Origin: Petropleomorpha daqingensis
Lineage (GTDB): Bacteria; Actinomycetota; Actinomycetes; Mycobacteriales; Geodermatophilaceae
Direction of reading: 5' to 3'
Length of the DNA stretch: 64,000 bases
Assembly: GCF_013408985.1 (NCBI RefSeq)
Contig: NZ_JACBZT010000001.1
Span: 1,860,001 to 1,924,000 of the forward strand
The translations under genes and the position numbers were made by a program. The notes below the pieces were generated by a model. It had not been told where the DNA came from and searched no databases. It was given only the letters and a program-made list of their open reading frames with translations. Positions 7,966-16,799 of the stretch are shown here, one piece after another (the stretch's first letter is position 1; each line of letters begins with the position of its first letter).

Positions 7966-9107
7966 GGCGCCTCCACCGGCAGGACGGCGAGCACCCGGAA
8001 GCCGCCGTCGGGACCCGGGCCGGTGGTCAGCGTGCCGCCGTACAGCGCCGCCCGCTCCCGCATGCCGATGAGCCCGTGGCCGGTGCGCGTGCCGCTGGGG
8101 CCGCGGCCGTCGTCGGTGACCTCGATCCGCAGCGCCCCGGGTTCCTGGCTCAGGTGGACCCACGCCGTCGTCGCGCCCGCGTGCCGGCGGACGTTGGTGA
8201 GGGCCTCCTGCACGATCCGGTACGCGGCCAGCTGCACGCCGAGCGGCAGTTCCACCGGGTCGCCGTCCTCGGTGACCGCCACCTGCAGACCGCCGGCCGC
8301 CGCCTCGTCGACCAGCTCGGGCAGCCGCGCCAGCGACGGCTGCGGGGTGGTGGCCGCCGGCGCCCGCAGCACGCCCAGCAGCCGGCGCATCTCGCCCAGC
8401 GACTGCCGCCCGGTCTCCTGCACCCGGCGGATCGGCTCCACGGCCCGCGCCGGGTCGCCTTCCAGCACCTCCTCGGCCGCCTCGGCCTGCACGACCATGA
8501 GGCTCAGCCCGTGCGCGACGACGTCGTGCAGCTCGCGGGCGATCCGCTCCCGCTCCTGGGCCGCGGCCAGCTCGGCCTCGCGCGCCACCTCGCCCTCCAG
8601 CGCGGCGGCGCGGTCCTCGACGGCGGCCAGGCGCAGCGCCCGCTGCCGGACGAGCGCGCCCAGCCCGCCGGCCACGCCGAAGTAGACCAGCGGGTAGACG
8701 GCGTCGAACGGCGCGACCGGCGCGGTGCGGGCCTGCAGCAGCGCGGTGCCGACGACCGTCGCCGCGACGACGGCGAACCCGGCGATCATCGCCGGTGGCC
8801 GCGACAGCCGGGCCAGCGTGTACACGCAGACCAGGACCGCGAGGAAGCTGGCGAAGGTGGCCGGCGCCGACTCGCCGGCCAGCACCTGCCCGAGGATCGC
8901 CAGGCTGATGGCGACGGTGACCAGCAGCGGCGAGCGGCGCCGCGCGCCGAGCGGCAGCACGCCGGCCAGCGCCAGCACGGTGACCAGCGCGGGGTTCCCC
9001 GCCGGACGGTCGGCGACCAGCTGCACCACGGTGAGGACGGCGAGCACCCCCGGGACGGCGACGTCGAGCCACGGCCCCACCACCGCCGCTCGCGCCGTGC
9101 TCGTCAC
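7962..9107 (-). CDS. sensor histidine kinase (NarL/DesK-type, HisKA_3)
   Basis: The 381-residue kinase has about five N-terminal hydrophobic segments, then a coiled linker, a HisKA_3 dimerisation helix with the phospho-His in RIARELHDVVAHGLSLMV, and a HATPase_c domain (DDGRGPSGTRTGHGLIGMRE). GTG at 9107 is chosen because the protein then starts directly before the first membrane segment. The longer open frame would run into the divergent gene's promoter. Confidence 0.9.
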   Translation of the reverse strand: MTSTARAAVVGPWLDVAVPGVLAVLTVVQLVADRPAGNPALVTVLALAGVLPLGARRRSPLLVTVAISLAILGQVLAGESAPATFASFLAVLVCVYTLARLSRPPAMIAGFAVVAATVVGTALLQARTAPVAPFDAVYPLVYFGVAGGLGALVRQRALRLAAVEDRAAALEGEVAREAELAAAQERERIARELHDVVAHGLSLMVVQAEAAEEVLEGDPARAVEPIRRVQETGRQSLGEMRRLLGVLRAPAATTPQPSLARLPELVDEAAAGGLQVAVTEDGDPVELPLGVQLAAYRIVQEALTNVRRHAGATTAWVHLSQEPGALRIEVTDDGRGPSGTRTGHGLIGMRERAALYGGTLTTGPGPDGGFRVLAVLPVEAP

Positions 9108-9162
9108 GGGACGCAGAGTGCCTGGCCCACCTCGCGAGCACCACCTGCTGGGGGACCGGTTC

Positions 9163-9179
9163 CCTCCTCCGGGAGGAGG
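9163..9179. promoter_or_regulatory. inverted repeat in the divergent promoter region
   Basis: CCTCCTCC and GGAGGAGG are separated by one base between the kinase gene (start 9107, minus) and the membrane-protein gene (start 9265, plus). Its position suits an operator for the neighbouring response regulator, though the purine/pyrimidine-simple sequence could be chance. Confidence 0.3.
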
Positions 9180-9264
9180 AGGCGGTTCGCGCCCGCGGCC
9201 GATGCGGGGCGCCGTGCCGCTCCGGCAGCGTCCTGGGCCCGACCTCCACCGACAGGAGCCTCCG

Positions 9265-9837
9265 ATGAACCCCTCGTTCCTGCGTCCGCTCGGCCTCGCC
9301 GTCGCGCCGCTCACCGTCGTCTCGCTCGGCCTCGCGGTCGTGGCCGGGACCACCGCCTCCGGCGCGGCCGTCGAGGCCTCGCCGTTCGCCATCGCGTCGT
9401 CGGCACTCCTGCTGCTCGCGCTGCTCGGCATCGCGGCCACGGGGCTCGCCGCCGTGGCCGCCGGCCGGACCCTCGTCGCTCCCGGGCTCGCCGTCCTCGG
9501 GGCCGTGCTCGTGGCCGGCGGGGGGTGGGCGTCGCTGTTCGTGCTGCCGGACCTGGCCGACCGGGCGCCGCGGCTGCTCTCCTCCGGACAGCTGAGCGGG
9601 GTGACGGTCGGCTACGTGGCCTCCTACGCGATCCTCGCGATCGGCTGGCTGGCGACCGGGATCGTGCTGGCGCGGGCGCGCGTCGTCCCGGTCTGGCTGG
9701 GCGTGCTGCTCGCGGTCGGCGGCGCCGCGACGATGGTGCCGGCGCCGGAGCCCCTGCGGCTGCTGATCCTGAGCGTGGGCGTCTCGCTCGCCGCACACCG
9801 GCTGGCTGCACCGGCCCGGACGGCGGTGACCGCCTGA
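9265..9837 (+). CDS. small multi-pass membrane protein, function unknown
   Basis: The 190-residue protein has five or six hydrophobic segments (for example VAPLTVVSLGLAVVAG and VPVWLGVLLAVGGAATMV). It has no recognised enzymatic motif and is similar in style to DUF4386-type actinobacterial membrane proteins. ATG at 9265 has a good SD (AGGAG). It is divergent from the HK/RR pair, which suggests regulation by that system. Confidence 0.75.
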   Translation: MNPSFLRPLGLAVAPLTVVSLGLAVVAGTTASGAAVEASPFAIASSALLLLALLGIAATGLAAVAAGRTLVAPGLAVLGAVLVAGGGWASLFVLPDLADRAPRLLSSGQLSGVTVGYVASYAILAIGWLATGIVLARARVVPVWLGVLLAVGGAATMVPAPEPLRLLILSVGVSLAAHRLAAPARTAVTA

Positions 9838-9857
9838 CCGACGTCAACCTCCGGATG
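9837..9857. promoter_or_regulatory. 21-bp motif shared with 27761-27781
   Basis: ACCGACGTCAACCTCCGGAT plus G starts at the end of the 9265-9837 gene and is 80 bases upstream of the secreted-protein gene. A copy with two differences lies in the promoter gap of the second two-component system. It may be a binding site for related LuxR-type response regulators. Confidence 0.4.
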
Positions 9858-9936
9858 GATGCGGATCAGCCGTGCGGCCGACGCGGAGCCGTCCCCTCGC
9901 ACAGCAGGCTCGCCGCAACCACACAAGGAGGCAGTC

Positions 9937-10395
9937 ATGCGCGGCACCATCCTCGGCGGCGCGGTCCTGGGCATCGTCGTCCTGACCGCGGCCCCCGCTC
10001 TGGCCTGTTCGTCGCTGACGCCCCGCGCCTGCGCGGCCGCCGGCGGCACCTTCGCCCACCAGCGGTCGGTGAGCACCTGCACCGTCACGACGACCGCACG
10101 GCAGACGACGGCGCCCTTCTCGACGCTGAACACGCGCAGCGAGGCCGGGCTCACCGCCGAGTACGACGGGCAGGCGCAGGACGTGTACGACGTGGCGACC
10201 ACGACGACCCGCAGCCAGCGCGGCCGGGGGCCGATCACCACGACGACCAGCACGACCACCACGCTCGTCGGGCGGCAGTGGCTCAGCTGCCACGTCACCG
10301 AGACGTTCGAGGGAGTCGTCTCCTCGGCCGGCACCGTGGATCCCGACGTGTGCGCGCACCCGGAGAACTACCCGCTGACGGGCCTCATCGTCTGA
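9937..10395 (+). CDS. secreted small Thr-rich protein, unknown function
   Basis: The 152-residue protein has a Sec signal peptide (MRGTILGGAVLGIVVLTAAP, cleavage near ALA-CSS). The mature part is Thr-rich (TTTTSTTTTL) with several Cys. ATG 9937 is preceded by a strong SD (AAGGAGG). No known domain is recognised. Cys directly after the Ala motif is not a clear lipobox, though lipidation cannot be excluded. Confidence 0.7.
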   Translation: MRGTILGGAVLGIVVLTAAPALACSSLTPRACAAAGGTFAHQRSVSTCTVTTTARQTTAPFSTLNTRSEAGLTAEYDGQAQDVYDVATTTTRSQRGRGPITTTTSTTTTLVGRQWLSCHVTETFEGVVSSAGTVDPDVCAHPENYPLTGLIV

Positions 10396-10416
10396 GTGGG
10401 GGTATCAACGAAGGCG

Positions 10417-10911
10417 ATGACCGAGCGCAAGCCCCCGGGCATGTCCTTCGAGACCTGGGTCGATCAGCAGATCACCCAGGCCCAGGCCCGTGGCGCGTTC
10501 GAGGGCCTCACCCTCGCCGGGCGGCCGCTGCCCCGTCGCGACCGCGAGCAGACCAGCTACGAGTGGGCGCTGGAGTGGGCGCGGCGGGAGAACGGCGGCC
10601 CCGACGGCATGCTGCCGCCCGGCCTGGCGCTGCGGAAGGAGCGCGACGGGCTGCCCGAGGTGGTCGCGCGCCTGCCCTCGGAGGGCGCCGTCCGGGGCGT
10701 GGTCGACGAGTTCAACGAGCGCGTGGCCGCGCACTGGCGCCGTCCGGCCGACCGGGCCGACGCCGTCCCGGGCATGGCCGACCTCGACGTCCTGCTCGAG
10801 CACTGGCGGGCGACCCGCCCGCCGGCCGAGCCCGAGCCCGAGCCCGCGATCATGGCGCCGGAACCCCGTCGGAGGCGCCGGCGGTGGTTCCGGCGCCGTG
10901 ATCGCGGCTGA
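10417..10911 (+). CDS. DUF1992 (DnaJ-homologue C-domain-like) protein
   Basis: The 164-residue protein has the DUF1992 signature near its start: WVDQQITQAQARGAFEGL then GRPLPRR. A highly charged tail follows (EPEPEP then RRRRRRWFRRR). The family is named for similarity to part of a DnaJ homologue; its function is not established. ATG 10417 has an AAGG SD. A GTG at 10396, immediately after the previous stop, would add seven residues. Its stop abuts the convergent hydantoinase gene. Confidence 0.8.
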   Translation: MTERKPPGMSFETWVDQQITQAQARGAFEGLTLAGRPLPRRDREQTSYEWALEWARRENGGPDGMLPPGLALRKERDGLPEVVARLPSEGAVRGVVDEFNERVAAHWRRPADRADAVPGMADLDVLLEHWRATRPPAEPEPEPAIMAPEPRRRRRRWFRRRDRG

Positions 10912-12783
10912 TCAGAGGACGTCGAACTCGTTGAAGGCCGCGCCGCCGGAGAGCTGGGCGTAGCCGGGACCGCGGTCGAAGAACGGCTCGTCGCCGGTCC
11001 GCTCGGCCTGCCGCGACGCCCGCAGCGCCTCGGTCGCCTCGTGGTCGGCCTCGCCGGACTCCGTCACCACGACGCCGTAGTCGGCACGCGCGCCGGCCAC
11101 CGAGACCTTGCGCCACGCGATGTCGCGCAGCACCTCCTCGACCGGCCGGTCCAGCGGGTCGCCCCAGCCGCCACCGCCGGTCGTCCTGATCCGGACGACG
11201 GTGCCGGCCGTCAGCGGCTCGGCGTCGGCGAGCGCGTCCACCTCGTGCTCGTCCGGCCCGCCCGGGTCGACGGTGATCTGGAACGGCCGCCCGGCCTTGC
11301 CGCCCTTCACGCCCCAGCAGGCGAGGATCGAGCGGTCGGCGATCGACATGAAGTGCGCGTCGCGCAGCACCCGGATGTGCTTCTCGTAGCCGCAGCCGCC
11401 GCGGTAGCGCCCCGGCCCGCCGGAGTCCATGGCCAGGCCCAGCCGCTCGACGCGCAGGGGGAAACGGCCCTCGGTGAACTCGGTCGGCAGGTTCCGCGAG
11501 TCCGGGACCACGTGGATGGTGTCCTCGCCGTCGGCGTAGTACCGCCCGCCCGAGCCGCCACCGAGCACCTCGCGCATGAGGTACGGCTGCCCCTCCAGGT
11601 CGGTGCCGTAGACGCCGGTGTAGCGGATCGTCTCCTGGTCGGCCGGCATCCGTCCGCCGGTGGCCTTGGCCAGCACGCCGGCGAGCACGCCGAGCAGCCG
11701 CAGGATCACGAACGTCCGGGCGTTGGTCGGCGCCGGGAAGATCGGCGTCAGCAGCGTCCCCTTCTCCGGGAAGCGCATCTCGATCAGCGGGACGACGCCC
11801 TCGTTGACGTCGAGCTGCGCCATCCGCTCCGGCGACTCGGCCAGGTTGCGCAGGATCGGCGCCAGCCACTTCTTGAGGAAGTTGCCGTCGGCGTAGTCGC
11901 CGCAGTGGTTGATCGGCCCCTTGGCCTGCGGGCCGGTGCCGGTGAAGTCGATCACGAGCGGCACCGAAGCAGAGGAGTCCATGGTCAGCGTGATCCGCTG
12001 CCGGTGCAGCTGCGGCTCCTCGACGCCGTCGTGCTCGGCGTAGTCCTCCCACACGTAGGTGCCGTCGGGGATCTGCGACAGGATCTCCCGCCGGTAGACC
12101 TCGGTGGAGTTGGCCAGGATCGCGTCGAAGCAGGCCTCGACCGCCTCGACCCCGTACCGGTCGAACAGCTCGCCCAGCCGCCGCGCGCCGGCCAGGCAGG
12201 CCGAGCACTCGGCGTCGAGGTCGGCGGCCAGCGAGTCGGGCATCCGCGAGTTGCGGGTCATGATCTTCAGCGCGCTCTCGTTGGGCACGCCGCGGTCCCA
12301 CAGCTTGATCGGGGGGACCATCAGGCCCTCCTCGTACACCGACGTCGCCGCCGACGGCATGGAGCCGGGCACCGCGCCGCCGATGTCGTCGTGGTGGCCG
12401 AACGCCTGGATGAAGGCGACGACCCGCTCGGCCCCGTCCACGTGCGCGAAGACCGGCACGGTCACGCACAGGTCCGGCAGGTGGCCGATCCCGCCCTCGG
12501 AGAGGTAGACGTCGTTGTGGAAGAAGACGTCGCCGACGTTCATCGTGTCGATCGGGTAGTCCCGGACGACGGGGTGCACCAGCGCCGAGTACGAGCGGCC
12601 GGTGAGCTTGCGCAGCTGCCGGTCGTGGATGCCGGCCCGGAAGTCGTGGGCGTCGCGGATCATCGGCGAGCGCGAGGTGCGCCCGATCGACGTCTCGACC
12701 TCCTTCTCGATCGCGGCCAGCGTGCCGGCCACGATCTCGATGAGGACCGGGTCGGCCTCGACCTTGCCGTCGGTGAGGCTCAT
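10912..12783 (-). CDS. hydantoinase B / oxoprolinase-family subunit
   Basis: The 623-residue protein shows HyuB hallmarks: MIRDAHDFRAGIHD-type N-terminus, HPVVRDYPIDTMNVGDVFFHND, HHDDIGGAVPGSMP and a C-terminal Gly-rich GGGGWGDPLDRP. With HyuA (4-base ATGA overlap) it would form an ATP-dependent cyclic-amide hydrolase or a related carboxylase. Family members act on N-methylhydantoin, 5-oxoproline, acetone or acetophenone. Substrate cannot be fixed from sequence, and no aminohydrolase or carbamoylase lies beside it. Confidence 0.9.
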   Translation of the reverse strand: MSLTDGKVEADPVLIEIVAGTLAAIEKEVETSIGRTSRSPMIRDAHDFRAGIHDRQLRKLTGRSYSALVHPVVRDYPIDTMNVGDVFFHNDVYLSEGGIGHLPDLCVTVPVFAHVDGAERVVAFIQAFGHHDDIGGAVPGSMPSAATSVYEEGLMVPPIKLWDRGVPNESALKIMTRNSRMPDSLAADLDAECSACLAGARRLGELFDRYGVEAVEACFDAILANSTEVYRREILSQIPDGTYVWEDYAEHDGVEEPQLHRQRITLTMDSSASVPLVIDFTGTGPQAKGPINHCGDYADGNFLKKWLAPILRNLAESPERMAQLDVNEGVVPLIEMRFPEKGTLLTPIFPAPTNARTFVILRLLGVLAGVLAKATGGRMPADQETIRYTGVYGTDLEGQPYLMREVLGGGSGGRYYADGEDTIHVVPDSRNLPTEFTEGRFPLRVERLGLAMDSGGPGRYRGGCGYEKHIRVLRDAHFMSIADRSILACWGVKGGKAGRPFQITVDPGGPDEHEVDALADAEPLTAGTVVRIRTTGGGGWGDPLDRPVEEVLRDIAWRKVSVAGARADYGVVVTESGEADHEATEALRASRQAERTGDEPFFDRGPGYAQLSGGAAFNEFDVL

Positions 12784-14858
12784 CGACCGTCCTCCTTGGT
12801 CAGCAGCAGGTTGCCGTAGGCGTCGACGGTGGCGCGGAAGCCCTGGTGCACGGGCACGGTCGAGCCGAACTCCTCGATGATCGCCGGGCCGTGGACGACG
12901 TCGTCCCGCCTCAGATCGGGCCGGTTGTAGGTCGGCGTGTCCACCCAGTCGTCGAAGAACACCCGCCGGGAGCCCGTGACGGCCCGGTCCGTCCCGCCGT
13001 CGCCCGGCTCGAGTTCGACCATGTCCGGACGGCGGATCGGCCCGATCCCGCTCACCCGGAGGTTCACCCACTCGACCGCCTGGCGCGGGTCGTCGGCGAA
13101 GTCGTAGCCGTAGAGCTGCCGGTGCGCGGCGTGGAAGGCCTGCGCCACGGCCTCGGCGGCGGCGTTGTCGAGCAGGCCGTCGGCGACCGGCACCCGCACC
13201 TCGAAGGCCTGCCCGACGTAGCGCAGGTCGGCGGTGCGCTGCATCCGCTGCTCATCGCGGCCGAAGCCCTCGCCGTCCAGCGCCGTCCGGGCCTGCGCCT
13301 CCAGATCGGCGTAGACCGCCTTGACCCGCTCGAGGTCGAGGTCGGCGTGCCGGGAGACGACGGTCTGCACGTAGTCGTTGCGGACGTCGACGGTGAGCAG
13401 CCCGAACGCGCTGACGTTGCCCGGGTTCGGCGGCACCAGGGTGCGGGGCAGGCCCAGGATGTCCATCAGCCGGCAGGCCAGCAGCGAGCCCGACCCGCCG
13501 AACGTGGTCAGCGTGAAGTCGCGGACGTCGAGGCCGCGGGCGACGGTGACCTGGCGCAGCGCGTTGGCCTGGTTCCACGCGGAGATCTCGAGGATGCCGG
13601 TCGCCGTCCGCTCCAGGGACAGGTCCAGCTTGCCGCCGAGCGCCTCCAGCCCGTCGCGGGCGGCCTCGACCGACAGCGGGATCTCCCCGCCCAGCAGGTG
13701 CGGGGGGATCCGGCCGAGGACGACGTGCGCGTCGGTCACGGTCGGCTGGTCGCCACCGTTCGGGTAGCACATCGGGCCGGGGTCGGCACCGGCCGACTTC
13801 GGCCCGACCTTGAGCGTGCCCTCGGGGGAGAGCCAGGCGATCGAGCCGCCGCCCGCGCCGACGGTGACGACGTCGATCATCGGGATCTTCGACGGGTAGT
13901 CGCCCACCGAGCCCTCGGTGGTCAGCGTCGGCTCGCCGTCGATGACCACGGTGACGTCGGTCGAGGTGCCGCCGCCGTCGCAGGTGAGCACCCGGTCGAA
14001 CCCGGCCGTGCCGGCGATCAGCGCCGCGCCCAGGGCGCCCGCGGCCGGGCCGGACAGCATCGTGGTGATCGGCTGGTGCACGACCTCGCCGGCCGACAGC
14101 ACGCCGCCGTTGCTCTTCATCACGTAGAACGGCACGCCCGGCGCGATCTCGTCGAGCCGGGTGCGGATGTTGGTGACGTACGCGGCGACCTTGGGCTTCA
14201 CCGCGGCGTCGACCAGCGTGGTCACCGAGCGCTCGTACTCGCGGTACTCGCGCAGCACCTCGCTGGACAGCGAGACGACGGCCCCGGGGTACTCGGCCTC
14301 GATCACCTCGAGCATCGCCCGCTCGTGCGCGTCGTTCGCGTACGAGTGCAGGAAGCAGACGCCGATGGTGCGGATGCCGGCGTCCTCGAAGAAGCGGACG
14401 GCGGCGACGGCGTCGTCCCGGTCGAACGGGCGGACCTCCTCGCCGCGGAAGTCGAGCCGGCCGCGGACGGTGCGCACCAGGTCGGCGGGAACGATGCGCG
14501 GCGGCTTGACCCAGAAGTAGCTGTTGCCGTAGCCGTCGGGCACCGACTGCCGGGCGATCTCCAGCACCGACTCGTAGCCCTCGGTGGTGATGAACCCGAT
14601 CCGGTCGAGCTTGCCCTCGAGCAGCTGGTTGGTCGCCACCGTCGTCCCGTGGCTGACCGCGGTGACCGCCTCGCCGTCCAGCCCGAGCTGCCCGAGCACC
14701 TTGCGGACGCCGTTGAGGAAGCCCTCGGCCGGGTCGACCGGCGTGGACGGCGTCTTGGTGGTGCTGGTCTGCCCGGTCTCCTCGTCCACCGCGACGACGT
14801 CGGTGAACGTCCCGCCCGTGTCGATGCCGATGCGGACCCGGCGGGGCGGCGCGCTCAT
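12780..14858 (-). CDS. hydantoinase A / oxoprolinase-family subunit
   Basis: The 692-residue ASKHA-fold ATPase has the N-terminal phosphate-binding loop RIGIDTGGTFTDVVAVDEET, the central ATSVDV-like GGGTSTDV and the DPGPMCYPNGG region. It is the first gene of the two-gene operon and has the full length expected for HyuA. ATG 14858 is preceded by a -10-like element with no room for an SD, so its mRNA is probably leaderless. Confidence 0.92.
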   Translation of the reverse strand: MSAPPRRVRIGIDTGGTFTDVVAVDEETGQTSTTKTPSTPVDPAEGFLNGVRKVLGQLGLDGEAVTAVSHGTTVATNQLLEGKLDRIGFITTEGYESVLEIARQSVPDGYGNSYFWVKPPRIVPADLVRTVRGRLDFRGEEVRPFDRDDAVAAVRFFEDAGIRTIGVCFLHSYANDAHERAMLEVIEAEYPGAVVSLSSEVLREYREYERSVTTLVDAAVKPKVAAYVTNIRTRLDEIAPGVPFYVMKSNGGVLSAGEVVHQPITTMLSGPAAGALGAALIAGTAGFDRVLTCDGGGTSTDVTVVIDGEPTLTTEGSVGDYPSKIPMIDVVTVGAGGGSIAWLSPEGTLKVGPKSAGADPGPMCYPNGGDQPTVTDAHVVLGRIPPHLLGGEIPLSVEAARDGLEALGGKLDLSLERTATGILEISAWNQANALRQVTVARGLDVRDFTLTTFGGSGSLLACRLMDILGLPRTLVPPNPGNVSAFGLLTVDVRNDYVQTVVSRHADLDLERVKAVYADLEAQARTALDGEGFGRDEQRMQRTADLRYVGQAFEVRVPVADGLLDNAAAEAVAQAFHAAHRQLYGYDFADDPRQAVEWVNLRVSGIGPIRRPDMVELEPGDGGTDRAVTGSRRVFFDDWVDTPTYNRPDLRRDDVVHGPAIIEEFGSTVPVHQGFRATVDAYGNLLLTKEDGR

Positions 14859-14865
14859 GCCGGGT

Positions 14866-14871
14866 ACCTTA
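14866..14871 (-). promoter_or_regulatory. -10 element for leaderless hyuAB transcription
   Basis: On the minus strand TAAGGT lies seven bases before the HyuA ATG, placing the transcription start at or beside the start codon. The bases around it (CACCGCTAAGGTACC) resemble a box upstream of the FdrA-like gene near 59492. Confidence 0.45.
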
Positions 14872-14938
14872 GCGGTGAGATACCGGTCGCGGAAGCGTCC
14901 TCGTTGACGCCGGGTGCCCGCGGTGCTGCGATGCCCCG

Positions 14939-15934
14939 GTGCTCACCGCCTCGCGGTGTTCCGCCTCCCTGATCGCCGCCGCGCTGGTCCTCGCCGGCTG
15001 CACGGCCGATGGCGGGGGAGGCGATCCGCCGTCCGCGGCGACGACCTCTGCCACTGTGCGGTCGACGGCTCCCGAGGGCTTCCCGGTGTTCGCTGCCGAG
15101 GACATCCAGGAGGCGCGGCTGCGCCTGCCGGGAGGCCCGGACTGGCTGGCGGTCGCCGAGGACGGCGTCTGGGTGAAGCGTGACGACGGCACGCTCGACC
15201 GCATCGATCCCGACACCGGCAAGTCGGCGCTCAGCGTGGAGCTCGGCGGTGGCCTGTGCCAAGGGGTCGGCGCGGGTCTGGGGGCCGTCTGGGCGTGCCG
15301 GGACACCGACGTCGTCCGCGTCGATCCCGCCAGCGGCGAGGTGACCGCGGTGTTCCCGCTGAACAAGACGGCGAGCCAGGGGCATCTGGTCACCGCCTCC
15401 GGGCGACTGTGGGTGCTGGCCGGTGACGGAAGCACGCTGCGCGGCCTCGACCCGGCGACCGGGGCGGTCGTCACCACGATCGCTCTCGGGGCCCGAGGGA
15501 CCGACGTGGGCGCGGGACCGGCCGGTCTGTGGGTGGCCAGCCAGCCCGACGGGCAGGTGCTCCGGGTCGATCCGGACGCCGGCACCGTGGCGGTCCGGGC
15601 GACGGGCCTCGACCGGCCGCTCGCGGTCGCCGTCACCGACCAGGTGTGGGCCGGGGGCGCCGATGCGACGGTGCGCCTGGATCCGAGCACCGGGGCCGTG
15701 CAGGTCACGACCGCCGTCGGCATCGGTCTCGACGGCAGCATCGCCGCGGCCGGGGACGGCGTCTTCCTGCGCAACGGGGAGCGGTTCCTCGTCCGGCTGG
15801 ACGCCGCGACCGGTGCGCCCGTGTCCGGCGTCTCGGCAGACGTCGAGAGCGCCGGCGATGTGGTGGTGGCGTTCGGCTCGGTCTGGACGACGGCCTACGA
15901 CGACGCCACCATGTTCCGACTGCCTGCGAGCTGA
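14939..15934 (+). CDS. beta-propeller lipoprotein (virginiamycin B lyase/PQQ-like repeats)
   Basis: The 331-residue protein has a lipoprotein signal (LVLAGC lipobox near residue 22), a short Ser/Thr linker and about six repeats of the pattern G.LW......G.L.RIDP.TG (for example VWACRDTDVVRVDPASGEV). The fold is a YncE/Vgb-type beta propeller anchored outside the membrane. No catalytic His/Glu of true streptogramin lyases was identified, so a binding or scaffold role is equally likely. It is followed 19 bases later by a thioredoxin gene. Confidence 0.78.
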   Translation: MLTASRCSASLIAAALVLAGCTADGGGGDPPSAATTSATVRSTAPEGFPVFAAEDIQEARLRLPGGPDWLAVAEDGVWVKRDDGTLDRIDPDTGKSALSVELGGGLCQGVGAGLGAVWACRDTDVVRVDPASGEVTAVFPLNKTASQGHLVTASGRLWVLAGDGSTLRGLDPATGAVVTTIALGARGTDVGAGPAGLWVASQPDGQVLRVDPDAGTVAVRATGLDRPLAVAVTDQVWAGGADATVRLDPSTGAVQVTTAVGIGLDGSIAAAGDGVFLRNGERFLVRLDAATGAPVSGVSADVESAGDVVVAFGSVWTTAYDDATMFRLPAS

Positions 15935-15953
15935 CCGCAGAGGGGGACATCCC

Positions 15954-16289
15954 ATGCCCGTGCCGTTCACCACCGACGCGACCTTCGCCGACGACGTCCT
16001 GGCCAGCCCGACGCCGGTGCTGGTCGACTTCACCGCCCCCTGGTGCCAGCCCTGCAAGATGATGGCGCCGGTCATCGAGAACCTCGCCGTCGAGCAGGCC
16101 GCGCGGATGACGGTGATCGCCCTCGACGTCGACGAGAACCCGGTCACCACCGACCGGTACCACGTCATGGGCATGCCCACGCTCGGCTTGTTCATCGGCG
16201 GCGAGCTGGTCACCACCGTCGTCGGCGGCCGGCCCGGCTACGCGGTGATGCAGGCCCTCGAGCCGTATCTGCCCTCGGCCGTCAGCTGA
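15954..16289 (+). CDS. thioredoxin with WCQPC active site
   Basis: The 111-residue thioredoxin fold has the redox site APWCQPCKMMAP and the cis-Pro region GMPTLGLF. The second active-site residue is Gln rather than the usual Gly, which may shift redox potential or partner choice. ATG 15954 has an AGAGGGGGA SD. A close paralogue lies at 16800 beyond the HxlR regulator gene. Confidence 0.92.
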   Translation: MPVPFTTDATFADDVLASPTPVLVDFTAPWCQPCKMMAPVIENLAVEQAARMTVIALDVDENPVTTDRYHVMGMPTLGLFIGGELVTTVVGGRPGYAVMQALEPYLPSAVS

Positions 16290-16318
16290 CTCCTCCTCCG
16301 ACCCGCCGCAGGCGCCCC

Positions 16319-16356
16319 TTGCATCCACACTGGGTCCAGGGTCTAGACTCAGGACC
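16319..16356 (+). promoter_or_regulatory. promoter plus palindromic operator of the HxlR gene
   Basis: TTGCAT (16319-16324) and TAGACT (16344-16349) make a plausible -35/-10 pair with a 19-bp spacer. The -10 is seven bases before the GTG at 16357, which predicts leaderless mRNA. A 24-bp imperfect palindrome (16333-16356; GGTCC...GTCTAGAC...GGACC, 20 of 24 positions symmetric) overlaps the -10 and ends at the start codon. This is ideal placement for autorepression by HxlR. Confidence 0.6.
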
Positions 16357-16782
16357 GTGAACGACGGTGTGGCGCAGGTGCTGTCCCTCGTCGGCGAGCG
16401 GTGGGCGCTGCTCGTCGTCCGCGAGGTCGCCCTCGGGCTGCGCCGGTTCAACGAGCTCGAGGCCGCGACCGGCGCGCCGCGCACCGTCCTGTCCGACCGG
16501 CTGCGGCGGCTGACCGCCGCCGGGGTCCTGGCCCCGCGCCCCTACCGGATCCCCGGCAGCCGCGAGCGCACCGAGTACGTCCTCACCGACGCCGGAGCCG
16601 ACCTGCTCCCGCTGCTGGCCGCCGTGTCCGACTGGGGCGAGCGGCACCTCGGCGCGGGCGCGGCGCAGGACGTCGTCTACCGGCACGGCGGCTGCGGCGG
16701 CCGGGTGACCGCCCGTCTCGTCTGCGAGTGCGGCGAGGAGACCAGCCCGCACGACCGGTTGATCGCCCAGGTCAACCGCTGA
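16357..16782 (+). CDS. HxlR-family regulator with C-terminal Cys cluster
   Basis: The 141-residue winged-helix protein (LSLVGERWALLVVREVALGL, then RTVLSDRLRRLTAAGVL) is typical HxlR. A C-terminal extension holds HGGCGGRVTARLVCECGEE, with Cys residues spaced like a zinc or redox site. HxlR proteins often sense electrophiles or redox change. Lying between two thioredoxin genes, it probably regulates thiol homeostasis and itself. Confidence 0.88.
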   Translation: MNDGVAQVLSLVGERWALLVVREVALGLRRFNELEAATGAPRTVLSDRLRRLTAAGVLAPRPYRIPGSRERTEYVLTDAGADLLPLLAAVSDWGERHLGAGAAQDVVYRHGGCGGRVTARLVCECGEETSPHDRLIAQVNR

Positions 16783-16799
16783 TCCCCGAGGAGAGCGTC

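Noticed and set aside
8076-10901. Plus-strand frame of about 940 codons through the kinase region
   Set aside because: Low-complexity Arg/Pro/Ala translation; real genes on other frames explain it.
10912-14858. Acetone carboxylase operon
   Set aside because: Only HyuA/HyuB-like subunits are present; the gamma subunit and a sigma-54-type activator are absent.
14939-15934. Streptogramin lyase resistance gene
   Set aside because: Propeller repeats match, but the protein is a lipoprotein and no lyase catalytic residues could be identified.
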